Below are positions 14,160-23,263 of a DNA stretch of 23,440 nucleotides, in pieces. Origin of the DNA: an uncultured Lachnospiraceae bacterium (GTDB lineage: Bacteria; Bacillota; Clostridia; Lachnospirales; Lachnospiraceae); assembly GCA_910586005.1 (NCBI GenBank), contig CAJUHG010000046.1, positions 1 through 23,440 on the forward strand. Direction: 5' to 3'. The notes under the pieces are model-generated. The model was not told the origin of the DNA, searched no databases, and saw only the letters and a list, made by a program, of their open reading frames with translations. How positions within the stretch are numbered: the first letter of the stretch is position 1; each line of letters begins with the position of its first letter. The position numbers were made by a program, and so were the translations under genes.

Positions 14160-15566
14160 TTATTTTGGTTGATATGTTTTAATTTCAAAAGAATTAAATA
14201 CACATTTTCTAGCCTCTTCTAAATTCTCTAATTCTTTTTCTTGTATCATCTGTGCCATTAAATTTCCCACTGCTGTAGCCTCACTAGGTCCTGCATATAC
14301 AATTTTTCTGGTAGCATTTGCAGTCAACTGATTTAAGTAAGCTGCATTAGAACCACCTCCAATAATATGAATACTTTCATACTCTCTTTTGGTATTTTGT
14401 TCTAACTGACTGACAGATTTTTGATAACAATCAGCAAGACTTTGATATATGACTGCTGAAATTTCTCCTATTGTTTCAGGTACAGTCTGTCCTGTGTTTT
14501 GACAATAATTTTGAATCTCTTTTGTCATATTAGCAGGTGCCAAAAATGCATCATCATTTACATCCACACGTGAAGGAAAAGTTTTATTTTCCGCAGCCAT
14601 TTCACAAAGTTGTGCAAAAGAAAAAGCATCCTTTTGTTCATGTCTCACAGACTGGATCATCCAAAGCCCCATAATATTTTTTAGATAGCGAAACCGATAT
14701 TGATATCCACCTTCATTGGTAAAATTACCTTGGCGGCTTTCCTCTGTACAAAGGGCCTGTAAAGATTCAATTCCCATCAGAGACCATGTTCCAGAACTAA
14801 TATATAAACCATCTCCCTTTGTCAGTGGCATTGCCATAACAGCAGAAGCCGTATCGTGACTAGCACAAAGTATCACTTTGCAGTTAAAGCCTACCTTTTC
14901 TTTTATCTCTTCTTTTAAATTTCCTACTTCTGTTCCTGCCTTCTGAAGAGGTAAAAAGATGTCTTCTGGATATCCTAAAAGCTGAATTAACTCTTTATCC
15001 CACTGTTTATCTATGGGATTTACCAATTGTGTGGAGGTTCCATTGGTGTATTCAGATACTTTATTTCCTGTTAAAAGGAATTGAAAATAATCTGGTAACA
15101 TCAAAAAAGTTTTTGCTTTTTCTAGCAGTTCTGGTTCTTGCTTTTTTACAGCCATCAATTGATAAATGGTATTGAATATTTGCTTTTGAATGCCTGTTCT
15201 AGCATATAATTCTTGTTCTGAAATCAGTTGGTAGACTTCTTTATCCATACCAACAGTTCGATGGTCCCGATATCCATAAGTGTCTCCCAAAACACAATTA
15301 TTCTCATCTAGCAGTACATAGTCTACTGCCCAAGTATCTATAGACATGCTAATTGGAATTTTATTTAATTCCTTACATTTTTTCATACCATTTACAATTT
15401 CTTCAAAAAGATGCTTGGTATCCCACAGAAGTTTCCCATTTCTATTGTCCATTCCATTTTCAAAACGATAAATTTCTTCCAAAAACATCTTACCATTTTC
15501 TAAATGTCCTAACATATGGCGCCCACTAGAAGCACCAATATCCACTGCTAAATAATATGCAGCCAT
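14160..15566 (-). CDS. rhaB: L-rhamnulokinase
   Basis: The product has 468 residues, as expected for a rhamnulokinase of the FGGY carbohydrate kinase family. It phosphorylates L-rhamnulose at the 1 position with ATP. The N-terminal phosphate-1 motif is YLAVDIGASSGRHMLG and the substrate-side motif is SIDTWAVDYVLLD. The ATP-binding C-terminal half includes HDTASAV, SSGTWSLMG and the adenosine motif HIIGGGSNAAYLNQL. ATG 15566 follows AAAGGGGG. It lies between rhaM and rhaA on the same strand, in the order of the pathway steps. Confidence 0.96.
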   Translation of the reverse strand: MAAYYLAVDIGASSGRHMLGHLENGKMFLEEIYRFENGMDNRNGKLLWDTKHLFEEIVNGMKKCKELNKIPISMSIDTWAVDYVLLDENNCVLGDTYGYRDHRTVGMDKEVYQLISEQELYARTGIQKQIFNTIYQLMAVKKQEPELLEKAKTFLMLPDYFQFLLTGNKVSEYTNGTSTQLVNPIDKQWDKELIQLLGYPEDIFLPLQKAGTEVGNLKEEIKEKVGFNCKVILCASHDTASAVMAMPLTKGDGLYISSGTWSLMGIESLQALCTEESRQGNFTNEGGYQYRFRYLKNIMGLWMIQSVRHEQKDAFSFAQLCEMAAENKTFPSRVDVNDDAFLAPANMTKEIQNYCQNTGQTVPETIGEISAVIYQSLADCYQKSVSQLEQNTKREYESIHIIGGGSNAAYLNQLTANATRKIVYAGPSEATAVGNLMAQMIQEKELENLEEARKCVFNSFEIKTYQPK

Positions 15567-15661
15567 AAGCTTCCCCCTTTCTATCCAAGCGAACTATCAT
15601 CTCTAAATACTATCTAACTATGCTTACTTTTATAGTTCTGTCCTTCTCTATTTAAGACAAG

Positions 15662-15976
15662 TTAATCCAAATGAAATACGGGACTTAAATCAATACAAAC
15701 TGGACTATTATCTGGATTTGTTTCCATAATATCTGCCATATAATCCCACCACTTACGATTAATTTCTGTATCTGCAGATTTCGCCCATTTTTCTTCATCT
15801 TCTACCTCTAAATAACCATAAAGTATATTTGTTTCTGTATCTAGATAAATAGAATAGTTTCGTCCTCCATATGCATGAATCATTTCTTTCATTTCTGGCC
15901 ACAGCGCATTGTGCCGCTTTTCATACTCCTTTGCCATACCTTCATATAAATACATTTTAAATCCTTTTCTTATCAT
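15662..15976 (-). CDS. rhaM: L-rhamnose mutarotase
   Basis: From ATG 15976 the product has 104 residues, the same length as E. coli RhaM. A start at 16012 is in frame, but GGAAGG is placed for 15976 and the protein then begins MIRKGF, as RhaM proteins do. H22 in KRHNALWPE corresponds to the catalytic histidine, and WWDYMADIM and NPDNSPV are family signatures. The enzyme interconverts the alpha and beta anomers of L-rhamnose so that the isomerase is supplied. It is the first metabolic gene after the predicted activator site. Confidence 0.95.
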   Translation of the reverse strand: MIRKGFKMYLYEGMAKEYEKRHNALWPEMKEMIHAYGGRNYSIYLDTETNILYGYLEVEDEEKWAKSADTEINRKWWDYMADIMETNPDNSPVCIDLSPVFHLD

Positions 15977-16017
15977 AAATTTTTCCTTCCTTTCATTAAA
16001 AACCCTTTGCACTTACA

Positions 16018-16089
16018 ATATTAAGTACATGTTTACAATTTATTTGTGAAAAATGTTCTATTTCTTAGAACGATACCTGATAGAACATT
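16018..16089 (-). promoter_or_regulatory. Candidate AraC-type activator site and weak promoter of the rhaMBAD operon
   Basis: A perfect 10-bp inverted repeat, AATGTTCTAT (16052-16061) and ATAGAACATT (16080-16089), is separated by 18 nt. A third copy of the core, TTAGAAC, lies in between. About 28 nt further on the minus strand is a -10 TAATAT (16018-16023) with no good -35, the usual look of an activator-dependent promoter. The rhaM start is at 15976. Binding by the upstream AraC-type protein is inference. Confidence 0.5.
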
Positions 16090-16161
16090 AGCAGTTCAAT
16101 AAGTATAAAATAAAAAATATTCTTTTATAATGTCCTGACTTAACAAACTGACTGACTATTT

Positions 16162-17145
16162 TTATATCTTAATGGTATGGTCATGTTTATGTTCTATTCG
16201 GTATTGATTGGGTGTCATTCCATACCGTTTTTTAAATTGCCTATAAAAATAGCTTTGGTTTTCATAACCAATATTTGTTACAATTTCTTCCACTGAAAGT
16301 TCTGTTTCTATCAAAAACATAATTGCTTTTTGAAAACGTTTGCGCATCAAAAGTTCTAAAAATGTAAAACCTGTATTTTTTTTAATCATTCTACTTATAG
16401 CTGGTAGTGATTGGTTGAAATCTTCTGCAATACGACTTAAAACTGCTGTTTTGTAATGAGAATCAATGTATTTTAAAGTTGACTGAATTACAATATCCTC
16501 ATAACTTTGAGAAGAATTTTGTGTTAGTTTATCCATATGGTTCATTAAATATAAGAAAACCAATCCCATAGAATATTGATTAATAACATCTTCATTTTCT
16601 CCTTCATAAATAATAGAACGTATCATGTTTTCCATTAAATTTGAAATTGCTTTTTGTTCTTTTAATTGAAACATTAAATATTGTGGTGTCGAATGATTCT
16701 GTCTAAGTGTTCCTACCAAAAAATCTGCTATCACATTATGTTCTCTCATCATTTGAAGTGGTATATCAAAAAATTCTGGTAATGCAATAAAATTAATTCC
16801 TATATCACCCATTTCTGCACGTTTCACACTGTGTGCTACATATTGATTCATAAGTAGTAAATCACCAGGATACATAATTAACTCTTTATTATCAATATAA
16901 TGTGTTAATTTTCCTGCACATACATATACAATTTCAATATAATTATGTTTATGAATGGGAAATTCCACAAAACGACTATGATGACGCACAGTAATCAATT
17001 TTCCCTCTTTCAAAAATAATTGAGAATCAATTTCAAAACTATTTTTTCTGGTATAGATATCTTTTCTTACCTGAATATCTCCGTTTAAATAAATTTGTTC
17101 CTCTGGTGTGACCACCTGCATTTGCTCTAATAACCATTGATTCAT
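16162..17145 (-). CDS. AraC-family transcriptional regulator of the rhamnose cluster
   Basis: The product has 327 residues. An N-terminal cupin-type sensor domain spans about residues 50-115 (FPIHKHNYIEIVYVCAG, YPGDLLLMNQ), and two helix-turn-helix motifs lie at about 218-320, ending with the AraC signature GYENQSYFYRQFKKRYGMTPNQYR. It is most likely the L-rhamnose-responsive activator, equivalent in role to RhaS/RhaR, although the effector cannot be read directly. ATG 17145 follows ATGGAGGAG. It is followed on the same strand by rhaM after 149-185 bp that hold an inverted repeat suited to its binding. Confidence 0.9.
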   Translation of the reverse strand: MNQWLLEQMQVVTPEEQIYLNGDIQVRKDIYTRKNSFEIDSQLFLKEGKLITVRHHSRFVEFPIHKHNYIEIVYVCAGKLTHYIDNKELIMYPGDLLLMNQYVAHSVKRAEMGDIGINFIALPEFFDIPLQMMREHNVIADFLVGTLRQNHSTPQYLMFQLKEQKAISNLMENMIRSIIYEGENEDVINQYSMGLVFLYLMNHMDKLTQNSSQSYEDIVIQSTLKYIDSHYKTAVLSRIAEDFNQSLPAISRMIKKNTGFTFLELLMRKRFQKAIMFLIETELSVEEIVTNIGYENQSYFYRQFKKRYGMTPNQYRIEHKHDHTIKI

Positions 17146-17177
17146 AAAACTCCTCCATTACGATGGATTTACCTTAT

Positions 17178-17205
17178 ATTATACACACTATTTTTTACCA
17201 ATCAA
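17178..17205 (-). promoter_or_regulatory. Promoter of the AraC-family gene
   Basis: On the minus strand the -35 is TTGATT (17200-17205), the spacer 16 nt and the -10 a consensus TATAAT (17178-17183). The leader to ATG 17145 is short. It diverges from the padR promoter about 30 bp away. Confidence 0.6.
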
Positions 17206-17232
17206 CATGTGGTATCTGTTGCTTTTGCATTC

Positions 17233-17280
17233 TTGAAATATACTATTGACATAATATATACTATGTAGTACGATGTACTA
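17233..17280 (+). promoter_or_regulatory. padR promoter with a palindromic operator
   Basis: The -35 is TTGAAA (17233-17238), the spacer 18 nt and the -10 TATACT (17257-17262). Directly downstream is the perfect inverted repeat TAGTAC-GAT-GTACTA (17266-17280), placed over the start site. PadR proteins bind such short palindromes and commonly repress their own genes, so this is a likely autoregulatory site. Confidence 0.6.
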
Positions 17281-17301
17281 TATAAAAAGGAGTGATTTTA
17301 C

Positions 17302-17643
17302 ATGAATTTAGACAAATGGAAATCTCAGATTGTAAGAGGCACTTTAGAATATTGTATTCTGCTTATGTTAAGCAGAAAAACTTATTATGGATATGAAATT
17401 TTACAAGAATTGAACAAATATCCCATTATTTCTTCTACAGAAAGTACTGTTTATCCATTGTTAAGAAGACTACAAAAAGAAAAATATTTACAATCTACTT
17501 GGCAAGATTCCACAGAGGGATTACCTCCCCGCAAATATTATTCACTCACAGTAGAAGGGAAAAAATACCTAAAAGCTCTAGAACAGGAATGGCAAAATTT
17601 ACTATTTTCTATCTCTCGTTTGAAAGGGGACACAGAATTATGA
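17302..17643 (+). CDS. PadR-family transcriptional regulator
   Basis: The product has 113 residues, a typical short PadR of subfamily 2. The winged helix is recognisable in YYGYEILQELNKYPIIS, STVYPLLRRLQKEKYL and PPRKYYSLTVEGKKYL. ATG 17302 follows AAGGAG at good spacing. The stop codon overlaps the start of the next gene by 4 nt (ATGA), so the two are translationally coupled. PadR proteins in this arrangement normally repress their own operon, and the partner is an HAAS-domain membrane protein. The signal is unknown. Confidence 0.93.
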   Translation: MNLDKWKSQIVRGTLEYCILLMLSRKTYYGYEILQELNKYPIISSTESTVYPLLRRLQKEKYLQSTWQDSTEGLPPRKYYSLTVEGKKYLKALEQEWQNLLFSISRLKGDTEL

Positions 17644-18197
17644 ACATAGCATTTGAAAAATATTTAAATACCATTGATAAACACTTAAAACCACTTCCCA
17701 CTTCTGAAAGAATTGATATTGTAAAAGAAATCAAAAGTTCTATTCTAGAAATGGAACATGATAATTTTTCTATAGAACAAATTTTAGAAAGACTAGGAGA
17801 GCCAAAAGAACTATCCAAAGCATACCTAGGAGATTTCATTACCAAAAAAAGAGGATTTAGTTGGAATAGATTTTTAACTATTTGTTCTTTTTATGGATTA
17901 ACTGGATTTTCAGGAATGTTTATTCTTCCTAGCCTTGGTATCATAGCACCTATATTTCTTTTTTGTGGTATCATAACACCAATTGCAGGATTATTAAAAT
18001 TTATTTGCTTTCTATTTGGATATAATTTGCCTTATATCATGTTCCAATTTGGTTCATTCACCTTACATCCTGCACTTGGATTTCTTTTATCCATTATAAT
18101 AGGAATCATTTTTATTCTTTTAGGCAAAGGTGCTTGGAAGTTGTTATTACATTATATAAAAACCGTTAGTAAAACAAAACAAGAATTATCTATTTAA
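17640..18197 (+). CDS. DUF1700/HAAS-domain membrane protein
   Basis: The product has 185 residues. The cytoplasmic N-terminal part (about 1-70) shows the HAAS pattern: FEKYLNTIDKHLKPLPTSER, IVKEIKSSILEME and ILERLGEPKELSKAYLGD. It is followed by roughly three hydrophobic membrane segments between about 80 and 165 and a short basic tail. HAAS proteins are usually encoded with PadR regulators and are thought to sense a membrane or envelope signal. ATG 17640 overlaps the padR stop; a longer in-frame start inside padR is not supported. AAGGGG lies before the chosen start. Confidence 0.88.
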   Translation: MNIAFEKYLNTIDKHLKPLPTSERIDIVKEIKSSILEMEHDNFSIEQILERLGEPKELSKAYLGDFITKKRGFSWNRFLTICSFYGLTGFSGMFILPSLGIIAPIFLFCGIITPIAGLLKFICFLFGYNLPYIMFQFGSFTLHPALGFLLSIIIGIIFILLGKGAWKLLLHYIKTVSKTKQELSI

Positions 18198-18232
18198 ATT
18201 CTTATTTTATGATAGTTGTTTCACTTCATTTT

Positions 18233-18267
18233 TTCTATAGGAAACTGCTTTGCATTTTCCTATAGAA
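18233..18267. repeat. Hairpin between convergent HAAS gene and hsdR
   Basis: A perfect 12-bp inverted repeat, TTCTATAGGAAA (18233-18244) and TTTCCTATAGAA (18256-18267), encloses CTGCTTTGCAT. Both genes end toward it. No U-tract follows on either strand, so it is a terminator only in a loose sense. Its minus-strand loop GCAAAGCA matches the loop of the tandem hairpins after rhaD. The rest of the gap 18268-18439 shows nothing recognisable. Confidence 0.65.
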
Positions 18268-18439
18268 GAATATATTATCTGGTATCGTTTGTTAAAATTT
18301 TTTATCACCTATACTTTTTATAATGCCAATCAAATCTCCTACAACAATGCTTGTATCCATTCAATGCCTTTTTTTATAAATGCAAATACTACACAATAAA
18401 TCAAAGGAACATCATTGACTTTAAAAAGCACTGATACTT

Positions 18440-21400
18440 CTATGCAATAATAGTTACTGCATTTTCTTTAATATCATTAATTGTTTGTATCAAAGAATTT
18501 CTTGTTTTGGCATCAAACATTTTTATAAATGGTATAGGTTTATCAAAAGGCGGTTTCTGCAACTCTCTAATATTTTCCATATATCCATTTTTTTCTATAT
18601 GATTAATAATTTTATATATAAATTGTATTTGTTTTTGATTTAATGTTGCGTCATTGATAAAGATAGAAAATGCTGACATCGCTGCCGCATGATCTAATTT
18701 ACCAATTTTTCTAATTAGCAAACCAAAAGGAGTATCACCAAATTCCCGCTGATAATCTTCCCTGCTGCCAATTTCTTCTGTCAATATTCTTTCTAGCTCC
18801 TTATAGTCATCTTTTGTGAGCTGTTTGTTATGAATCAGCTTATGAATTGCCATAGAATCTTTATGTTCTTCTACATAACGATTTACTTTTTTGTGATAAT
18901 CCTCAAAATCATATGCAGCATCTAATTGTACACCTTCTTGTTCCTGTATGATTGGATCAACCAAATTTGTAACAATTGGCTTTTTACCCTCCACATGTTC
19001 CTTCAAGAATTTCATCAATTCCCGCAATTCTTTTCTTACCTGTTCAAACATAAGAATATTATTAGCTTTCCAAAAAGCATCTGTATTGATTTCTTTTATT
19101 AATAATATTTTTTCTTTTACCTGTGGAATACTTATCTTCTTTTCTAGCTCAGCTCCAATTTCACATAATTGTTTTCTGGCATAATGAAAACTAGGCATTG
19201 TTTCTATATTAGCCAACATCATTCCATAGATAAAATTATCAAATCTCTTTGCTATCTCATCTGTATCCTCCATAGTAACAATCGGTGCTATTTCCTTTAT
19301 CAATTCCCTTTTGTCACCTTCTGTTAAACTTTCAAAAATTTGTTGATTCTTATACTTCTCAACATATTGTTTTTTTAATTTTACCATAATAAGATCTTGG
19401 TTGAGTTCTAAAACTTGTTTATGACAAATATTAATTAATTCATCTCTTAAGTTTTGATATTTTTCTTCTAGAAAAGAATCCTGCTGCAATGCTGCAATTA
19501 AACGCACTCTTTTTTCATATATATTTTCTTGCAGTGTTTTGGTATCAGTTCCTTGATAGCCATTTGGCTTTGTGCCAAAAAATTCAAAATTATTACAGTA
19601 GTCAAAAATTAAAAACCTTCTCTTGCCTGTATATTCTCCATCTATCAAATCCATACAAGTTAAATCTTTGGCCAATCTAGTACCTCTGCCAATCATCTGC
19701 CAAAACTTTGTTTTGGAACGCACTTTTTTAAAAAAGACTAAATTGACACATTCTGGTACATCAATCCCTGTATCCATCATATCCACAGATACTACAATAT
19801 GCGGTTCTCCCTCTGGTTTTTTAAAATCATCTATAATAGTCTGTGCATAAGCATCCTCACAGAGAACTCGTTGCGCAAAGGTTCCAAGATATTTGGGATA
19901 TAACTTATTAAATCGTTCTAGTATAAATTCCGCATGTCTCTTGTTTTGTGCAAATAAAATTGTTTTGCCAATTCTATCTCCACCAGCAACTTTTATCCCA
20001 CGCTCCATCAAATCTTGCAATACCTTGTCAACCGTCTGCTCATTAAAAACATATTTATTTAGCATCTGTGAAGGGATAACTTCTGGCAATATCCCTTCCC
20101 CTTCAAAATCTTCCTCATATCTTTCCTTATCTATTTCAGATAATTTCTCATAAGTAATCCCATCACTTAGAAACTCTGTTTTTACAATATAGGTATAATA
20201 GGGCACCAATACATGATCTGTATAGACCGCAGTTTCATAATCATAAGCATAAGTAGGCACCCCCTGTTCCATTTCAAAGAAATCATAAGTATTTCTGTCA
20301 ACTTCTATCTTAGGGGTAGCTGTCAGACCTATTAAAATTGCATCAAAATATTCAAAAATTGCGCGATATTTCTTAAAAATACTTCTATGACTTTCATCAA
20401 TAATAATCAAATCAAAATGAGTTGGTGTAAATAATCTTCTTCCCTCTGTATTTTTTGAAAAATTAATGGCATTTAACATCGTAGGATAGGTAGAAAATAC
20501 AATTCTTGCATTTGCATCCTCTTTTCTTGCACATAAGTTACAAAGAGACATCTCTGGCAGATAATTCTTAAAATCTTCCTTTGCCTGTTTTACAAGTGCA
20601 ACTCTATCTGCTAAAAATAAAATATTTGTAGCATATCCTGCACGACTAAATACATCAGTCAAACTCGCTGCTGTTCTCGTTTTACCAGTACCTGTTGCCA
20701 TTACTAGAAGATTTTTTCTGTGTCCTTGTTTTACATTTTCACAAACTGCACGAATGGCTTCCTTTTGATAATAACGGTCTGTAATTTTATCATCAATTGG
20801 TATAGAAGATAAATCTTTCTTTTCTGCTCTTCTATTCATTAATTTCTGCAAATCACCTTTGCTAAACATACCACTGACACGTCTCTGTGGACTTGACTTA
20901 TCATCCCAAAAATATGTTTCAAATCCATTACTGGTAAAAATCATGGGTCTACGGCCAAATTTACGTTCCAGACAATCTGCATACAACATAGCCTGTCTTC
21001 TACCTGTATTGGGATCTTTACTGCTTCTTTTTGCCTCTATCACTGCAAGAGGCAAACCATCTTTGCCAAAAAGCACATAATCAATACGCCCTTTTTTCCC
21101 AAGGATACCTGTCATATCATCTACTTGATATTCTTCCCAAACATCAGAGTCTTCTCCTGTAAATTTCCATCCAAGTTCTTTTAAATCGACATCTATATGT
21201 CTCTTTCTTGTACTCCATTCTGATAAATCCTCTGCAACAAATGCCCGCGTTTCCTTATGCACCTCTTTTTCTACAGTAAATTTATCTGCCATCTGTTCAA
21301 TTTCCCTGCGAAGTCTTTCTATTTCAGCATTTTTTTCATCAAGTAAACTTTCTTGTTCTTTGATTTTCTTGGTATCTACAACTACTTTTTTCTGTGGAAT

Positions 21401-21814
21401 TTTTCTTTCATCAAATTTTCTTTCTATATAATCAGTACCATAACAATAATCAATCCATATGATAAATTCAAATACCCCTTGCATAGAAGCGAGTGCATCA
21501 CTTTTCTCAACGCTTTGTGCTGTATGTACTGCTAAATTTCCCAATCGAATAATATAAGGCAGTTTCCCCCAAGTATTATAATCCAGTACAAAGCGAAACG
21601 TTGGCTCATAAATTAAAGACTGTAAATTATCTTTATAGGGCATTTCTATGGAATTATCAGCAGCATATACCCACTTAACAGCAAGTTCTAAAGCCTTTCT
21701 GCAATCAACTGCACACATAGCTGGAGAAGAACTATATACTTTTTCAGCATCCATTGCAGCAGATGTAAATAATGTATATTCTGGTTTTTCTTCTAAAAAT
21801 TTAAAATTTGACAT
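18440..21814 (-). CDS. hsdR: Type I restriction enzyme R subunit (HsdR)
   Basis: The product has 1,124 residues. The N-terminal 1-130 region looks like DUF4145, then a coiled coil (150-185). The PD-(D/E)xK nuclease is visible as D245 in GRIDYVLFG and E260-x-K262 in VIEAK. The superfamily 2 motor has Walker A ATGTGKT (373-379), DESH (473-476), GLTATP (496-501) and motif VI QMIGRGTR. The end resembles the EcoEI R C-terminal domain, so a type IB-like relationship is likely. It translocates DNA and cuts unmethylated DNA in complex with HsdM and HsdS. ATG 21814 follows GAGGGGAG. The gene is intact. It lies 142 bp after hsdS, and no hsdM is in the window. Confidence 0.96.
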   Translation of the reverse strand: MSNFKFLEEKPEYTLFTSAAMDAEKVYSSSPAMCAVDCRKALELAVKWVYAADNSIEMPYKDNLQSLIYEPTFRFVLDYNTWGKLPYIIRLGNLAVHTAQSVEKSDALASMQGVFEFIIWIDYCYGTDYIERKFDERKIPQKKVVVDTKKIKEQESLLDEKNAEIERLRREIEQMADKFTVEKEVHKETRAFVAEDLSEWSTRKRHIDVDLKELGWKFTGEDSDVWEEYQVDDMTGILGKKGRIDYVLFGKDGLPLAVIEAKRSSKDPNTGRRQAMLYADCLERKFGRRPMIFTSNGFETYFWDDKSSPQRRVSGMFSKGDLQKLMNRRAEKKDLSSIPIDDKITDRYYQKEAIRAVCENVKQGHRKNLLVMATGTGKTRTAASLTDVFSRAGYATNILFLADRVALVKQAKEDFKNYLPEMSLCNLCARKEDANARIVFSTYPTMLNAINFSKNTEGRRLFTPTHFDLIIIDESHRSIFKKYRAIFEYFDAILIGLTATPKIEVDRNTYDFFEMEQGVPTYAYDYETAVYTDHVLVPYYTYIVKTEFLSDGITYEKLSEIDKERYEEDFEGEGILPEVIPSQMLNKYVFNEQTVDKVLQDLMERGIKVAGGDRIGKTILFAQNKRHAEFILERFNKLYPKYLGTFAQRVLCEDAYAQTIIDDFKKPEGEPHIVVSVDMMDTGIDVPECVNLVFFKKVRSKTKFWQMIGRGTRLAKDLTCMDLIDGEYTGKRRFLIFDYCNNFEFFGTKPNGYQGTDTKTLQENIYEKRVRLIAALQQDSFLEEKYQNLRDELINICHKQVLELNQDLIMVKLKKQYVEKYKNQQIFESLTEGDKRELIKEIAPIVTMEDTDEIAKRFDNFIYGMMLANIETMPSFHYARKQLCEIGAELEKKISIPQVKEKILLIKEINTDAFWKANNILMFEQVRKELRELMKFLKEHVEGKKPIVTNLVDPIIQEQEGVQLDAAYDFEDYHKKVNRYVEEHKDSMAIHKLIHNKQLTKDDYKELERILTEEIGSREDYQREFGDTPFGLLIRKIGKLDHAAAMSAFSIFINDATLNQKQIQFIYKIINHIEKNGYMENIRELQKPPFDKPIPFIKMFDAKTRNSLIQTINDIKENAVTIIA

Positions 21815-21956
21815 TTGTACTCCCCTCTTTGTGATTTTCTTAAGTCATAAGTTTGTATGGAAGCAATGATTGGGTGTAAGTTATGTTTCATAGCACTTGG
21901 AACTATGTATCAATCTAAAAGGTTTCTTTTTTGTTAGCTAAAAATACATCAAATAT

Positions 21957-23102
21957 TTATCCAAAATACTGCTGCATCAAACTATCAAATAGAAGTTGTG
22001 CTTTTTCTAGGTTTTTCTGTTGGGTGGCTTTTAATTTGTTGATTTGTTCAATAAAGGAAATAAATTCCTTTTGCAGTTTCATTGGTGGGATTACTTGCAT
22101 ATACCCTTTCATGATAGTAGTATTCAAATTGGGCTGTGTTCCAGCAGGAGCTATTTCTCTAAAATGTTTTGTCATTTGATTTAATGACTGTAATAAAAAC
22201 ACCTTGTCCACACTGGAATCAACATCTTCCATCGCAAGCCACCCATCATGGATGCAGCCATCAAATGTAATAATCCGCGCAAATCCTAGAGAAACACCAC
22301 AATTTGCAAAAATCAGACTTCCAGCTTTCACCATACGGCTTTTCTTAACACCATCTAAAATAATATGCTCTTTTGTCGAATGAAGGTAAATGCTTTCACT
22401 ATCTGTCGCATCACCAATCTTAATCCAAGGAATTTCTCCACCAAGATATTTCTCAATTGGTCTTGGAGAACTGCCTCTAACGATGGTACATAATTTTCCA
22501 AGTGGTTGAACATCCCATCCTTTGTTATTAATGTTGATATACCCAAACATCTCAATAAATCTGAACTTGATTATGTTATCTAAGGAAGAAATTTGTTCTT
22601 TTATATTGTCAAGTATTTCAGATACTTTATTTAATATTCCAACAATCTTTTGTTGCCTTTGTATTGAGCATATATCTATTTTTATCTGTGAAAGAGTTGT
22701 CTTATTTAATGTTTTTCCCATCACAGCCTTATTGGTACTTGCATTCCAATCTTTGTACTTAAACAAATAATAGATATACTCTGGTAACAATTCAGTAGTA
22801 TGTTTGTCATGAAAAGCCATTATTGCCTCATTAGAATATATATCTTCTTTTGTAATAGCCACTTTTCCAATAGAAAGTTTAAAACTCATAATAACTGTAT
22901 TGGCTGGTATTTTTTTTATTCCACTTTCTGCAACAGCAATATTTGAAAGATATTCTTTTGTTTCATATATATATTTCCCAGATTGAGATAAATCGCCTAT
23001 TGATATCCACTTATTATCTTTAGTATTCCAATAATTAAGGTTATTTCTTGATGGTGTCTTTCCCATCTGTAAATCAAATAATTCTTCGAGATTATATAAC
23101 AT
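21957..23102 (-). CDS. hsdS: Type I restriction-modification specificity subunit (HsdS)
   Basis: The product has 381 residues with two target-recognition domains. The first (about 1-145) contains GKTPSRNNLNYWN and IPANTVIMSFKLSIGKVAI. The central conserved helix (about 147-190) has QRQQKIVGILNKVSEILD. The second (about 195-330) contains VRGSSPRPIEKYLGGEIPWIKIGD and GSLIFANCGVSLG. The C-terminal helix runs from about 340 to 381. HsdS sets the DNA sequence recognised by both methylase and nuclease. ATG 23102 follows TGGAG. The first domain starts only a few residues into the protein, which is short but usual. The size and two-domain layout argue that it is functional. Confidence 0.94.
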   Translation of the reverse strand: MLYNLEELFDLQMGKTPSRNNLNYWNTKDNKWISIGDLSQSGKYIYETKEYLSNIAVAESGIKKIPANTVIMSFKLSIGKVAITKEDIYSNEAIMAFHDKHTTELLPEYIYYLFKYKDWNASTNKAVMGKTLNKTTLSQIKIDICSIQRQQKIVGILNKVSEILDNIKEQISSLDNIIKFRFIEMFGYININNKGWDVQPLGKLCTIVRGSSPRPIEKYLGGEIPWIKIGDATDSESIYLHSTKEHIILDGVKKSRMVKAGSLIFANCGVSLGFARIITFDGCIHDGWLAMEDVDSSVDKVFLLQSLNQMTKHFREIAPAGTQPNLNTTIMKGYMQVIPPMKLQKEFISFIEQINKLKATQQKNLEKAQLLFDSLMQQYFG

Positions 23103-23263
23103 TTGTTCATCTCCACAAATCTAAATTTGTCTATCTATTAAGATTAAATTATAAACTGCTCTTATTTATCTTTTTCTAATCTCAAGGTTTTTATATTATT
23201 TTTACTTTCATAAAGTATTGAAAACATTCTAAATTAAAATATACAACACTAAAAATCCAATTC

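Noticed and set aside
15977..16012. N-terminal extension of RhaM from ATG 16012
   Set aside because: It would add 12 residues absent from RhaM. ATG 15976 has a good ribosome-binding site and gives the usual 104 residues with H22 in place.
17499..17639. Long N-terminal extension of the HAAS protein into padR
   Set aside because: The extra part is only the shifted frame of padR. The ATG at 17640 overlaps the padR stop in the usual coupled way and starts at the HAAS domain.
21353..22770. Several plus-strand frames of 60-82 codons across hsdR and hsdS
   Set aside because: They are antisense to two intact genes with clear motifs and have no start signals.
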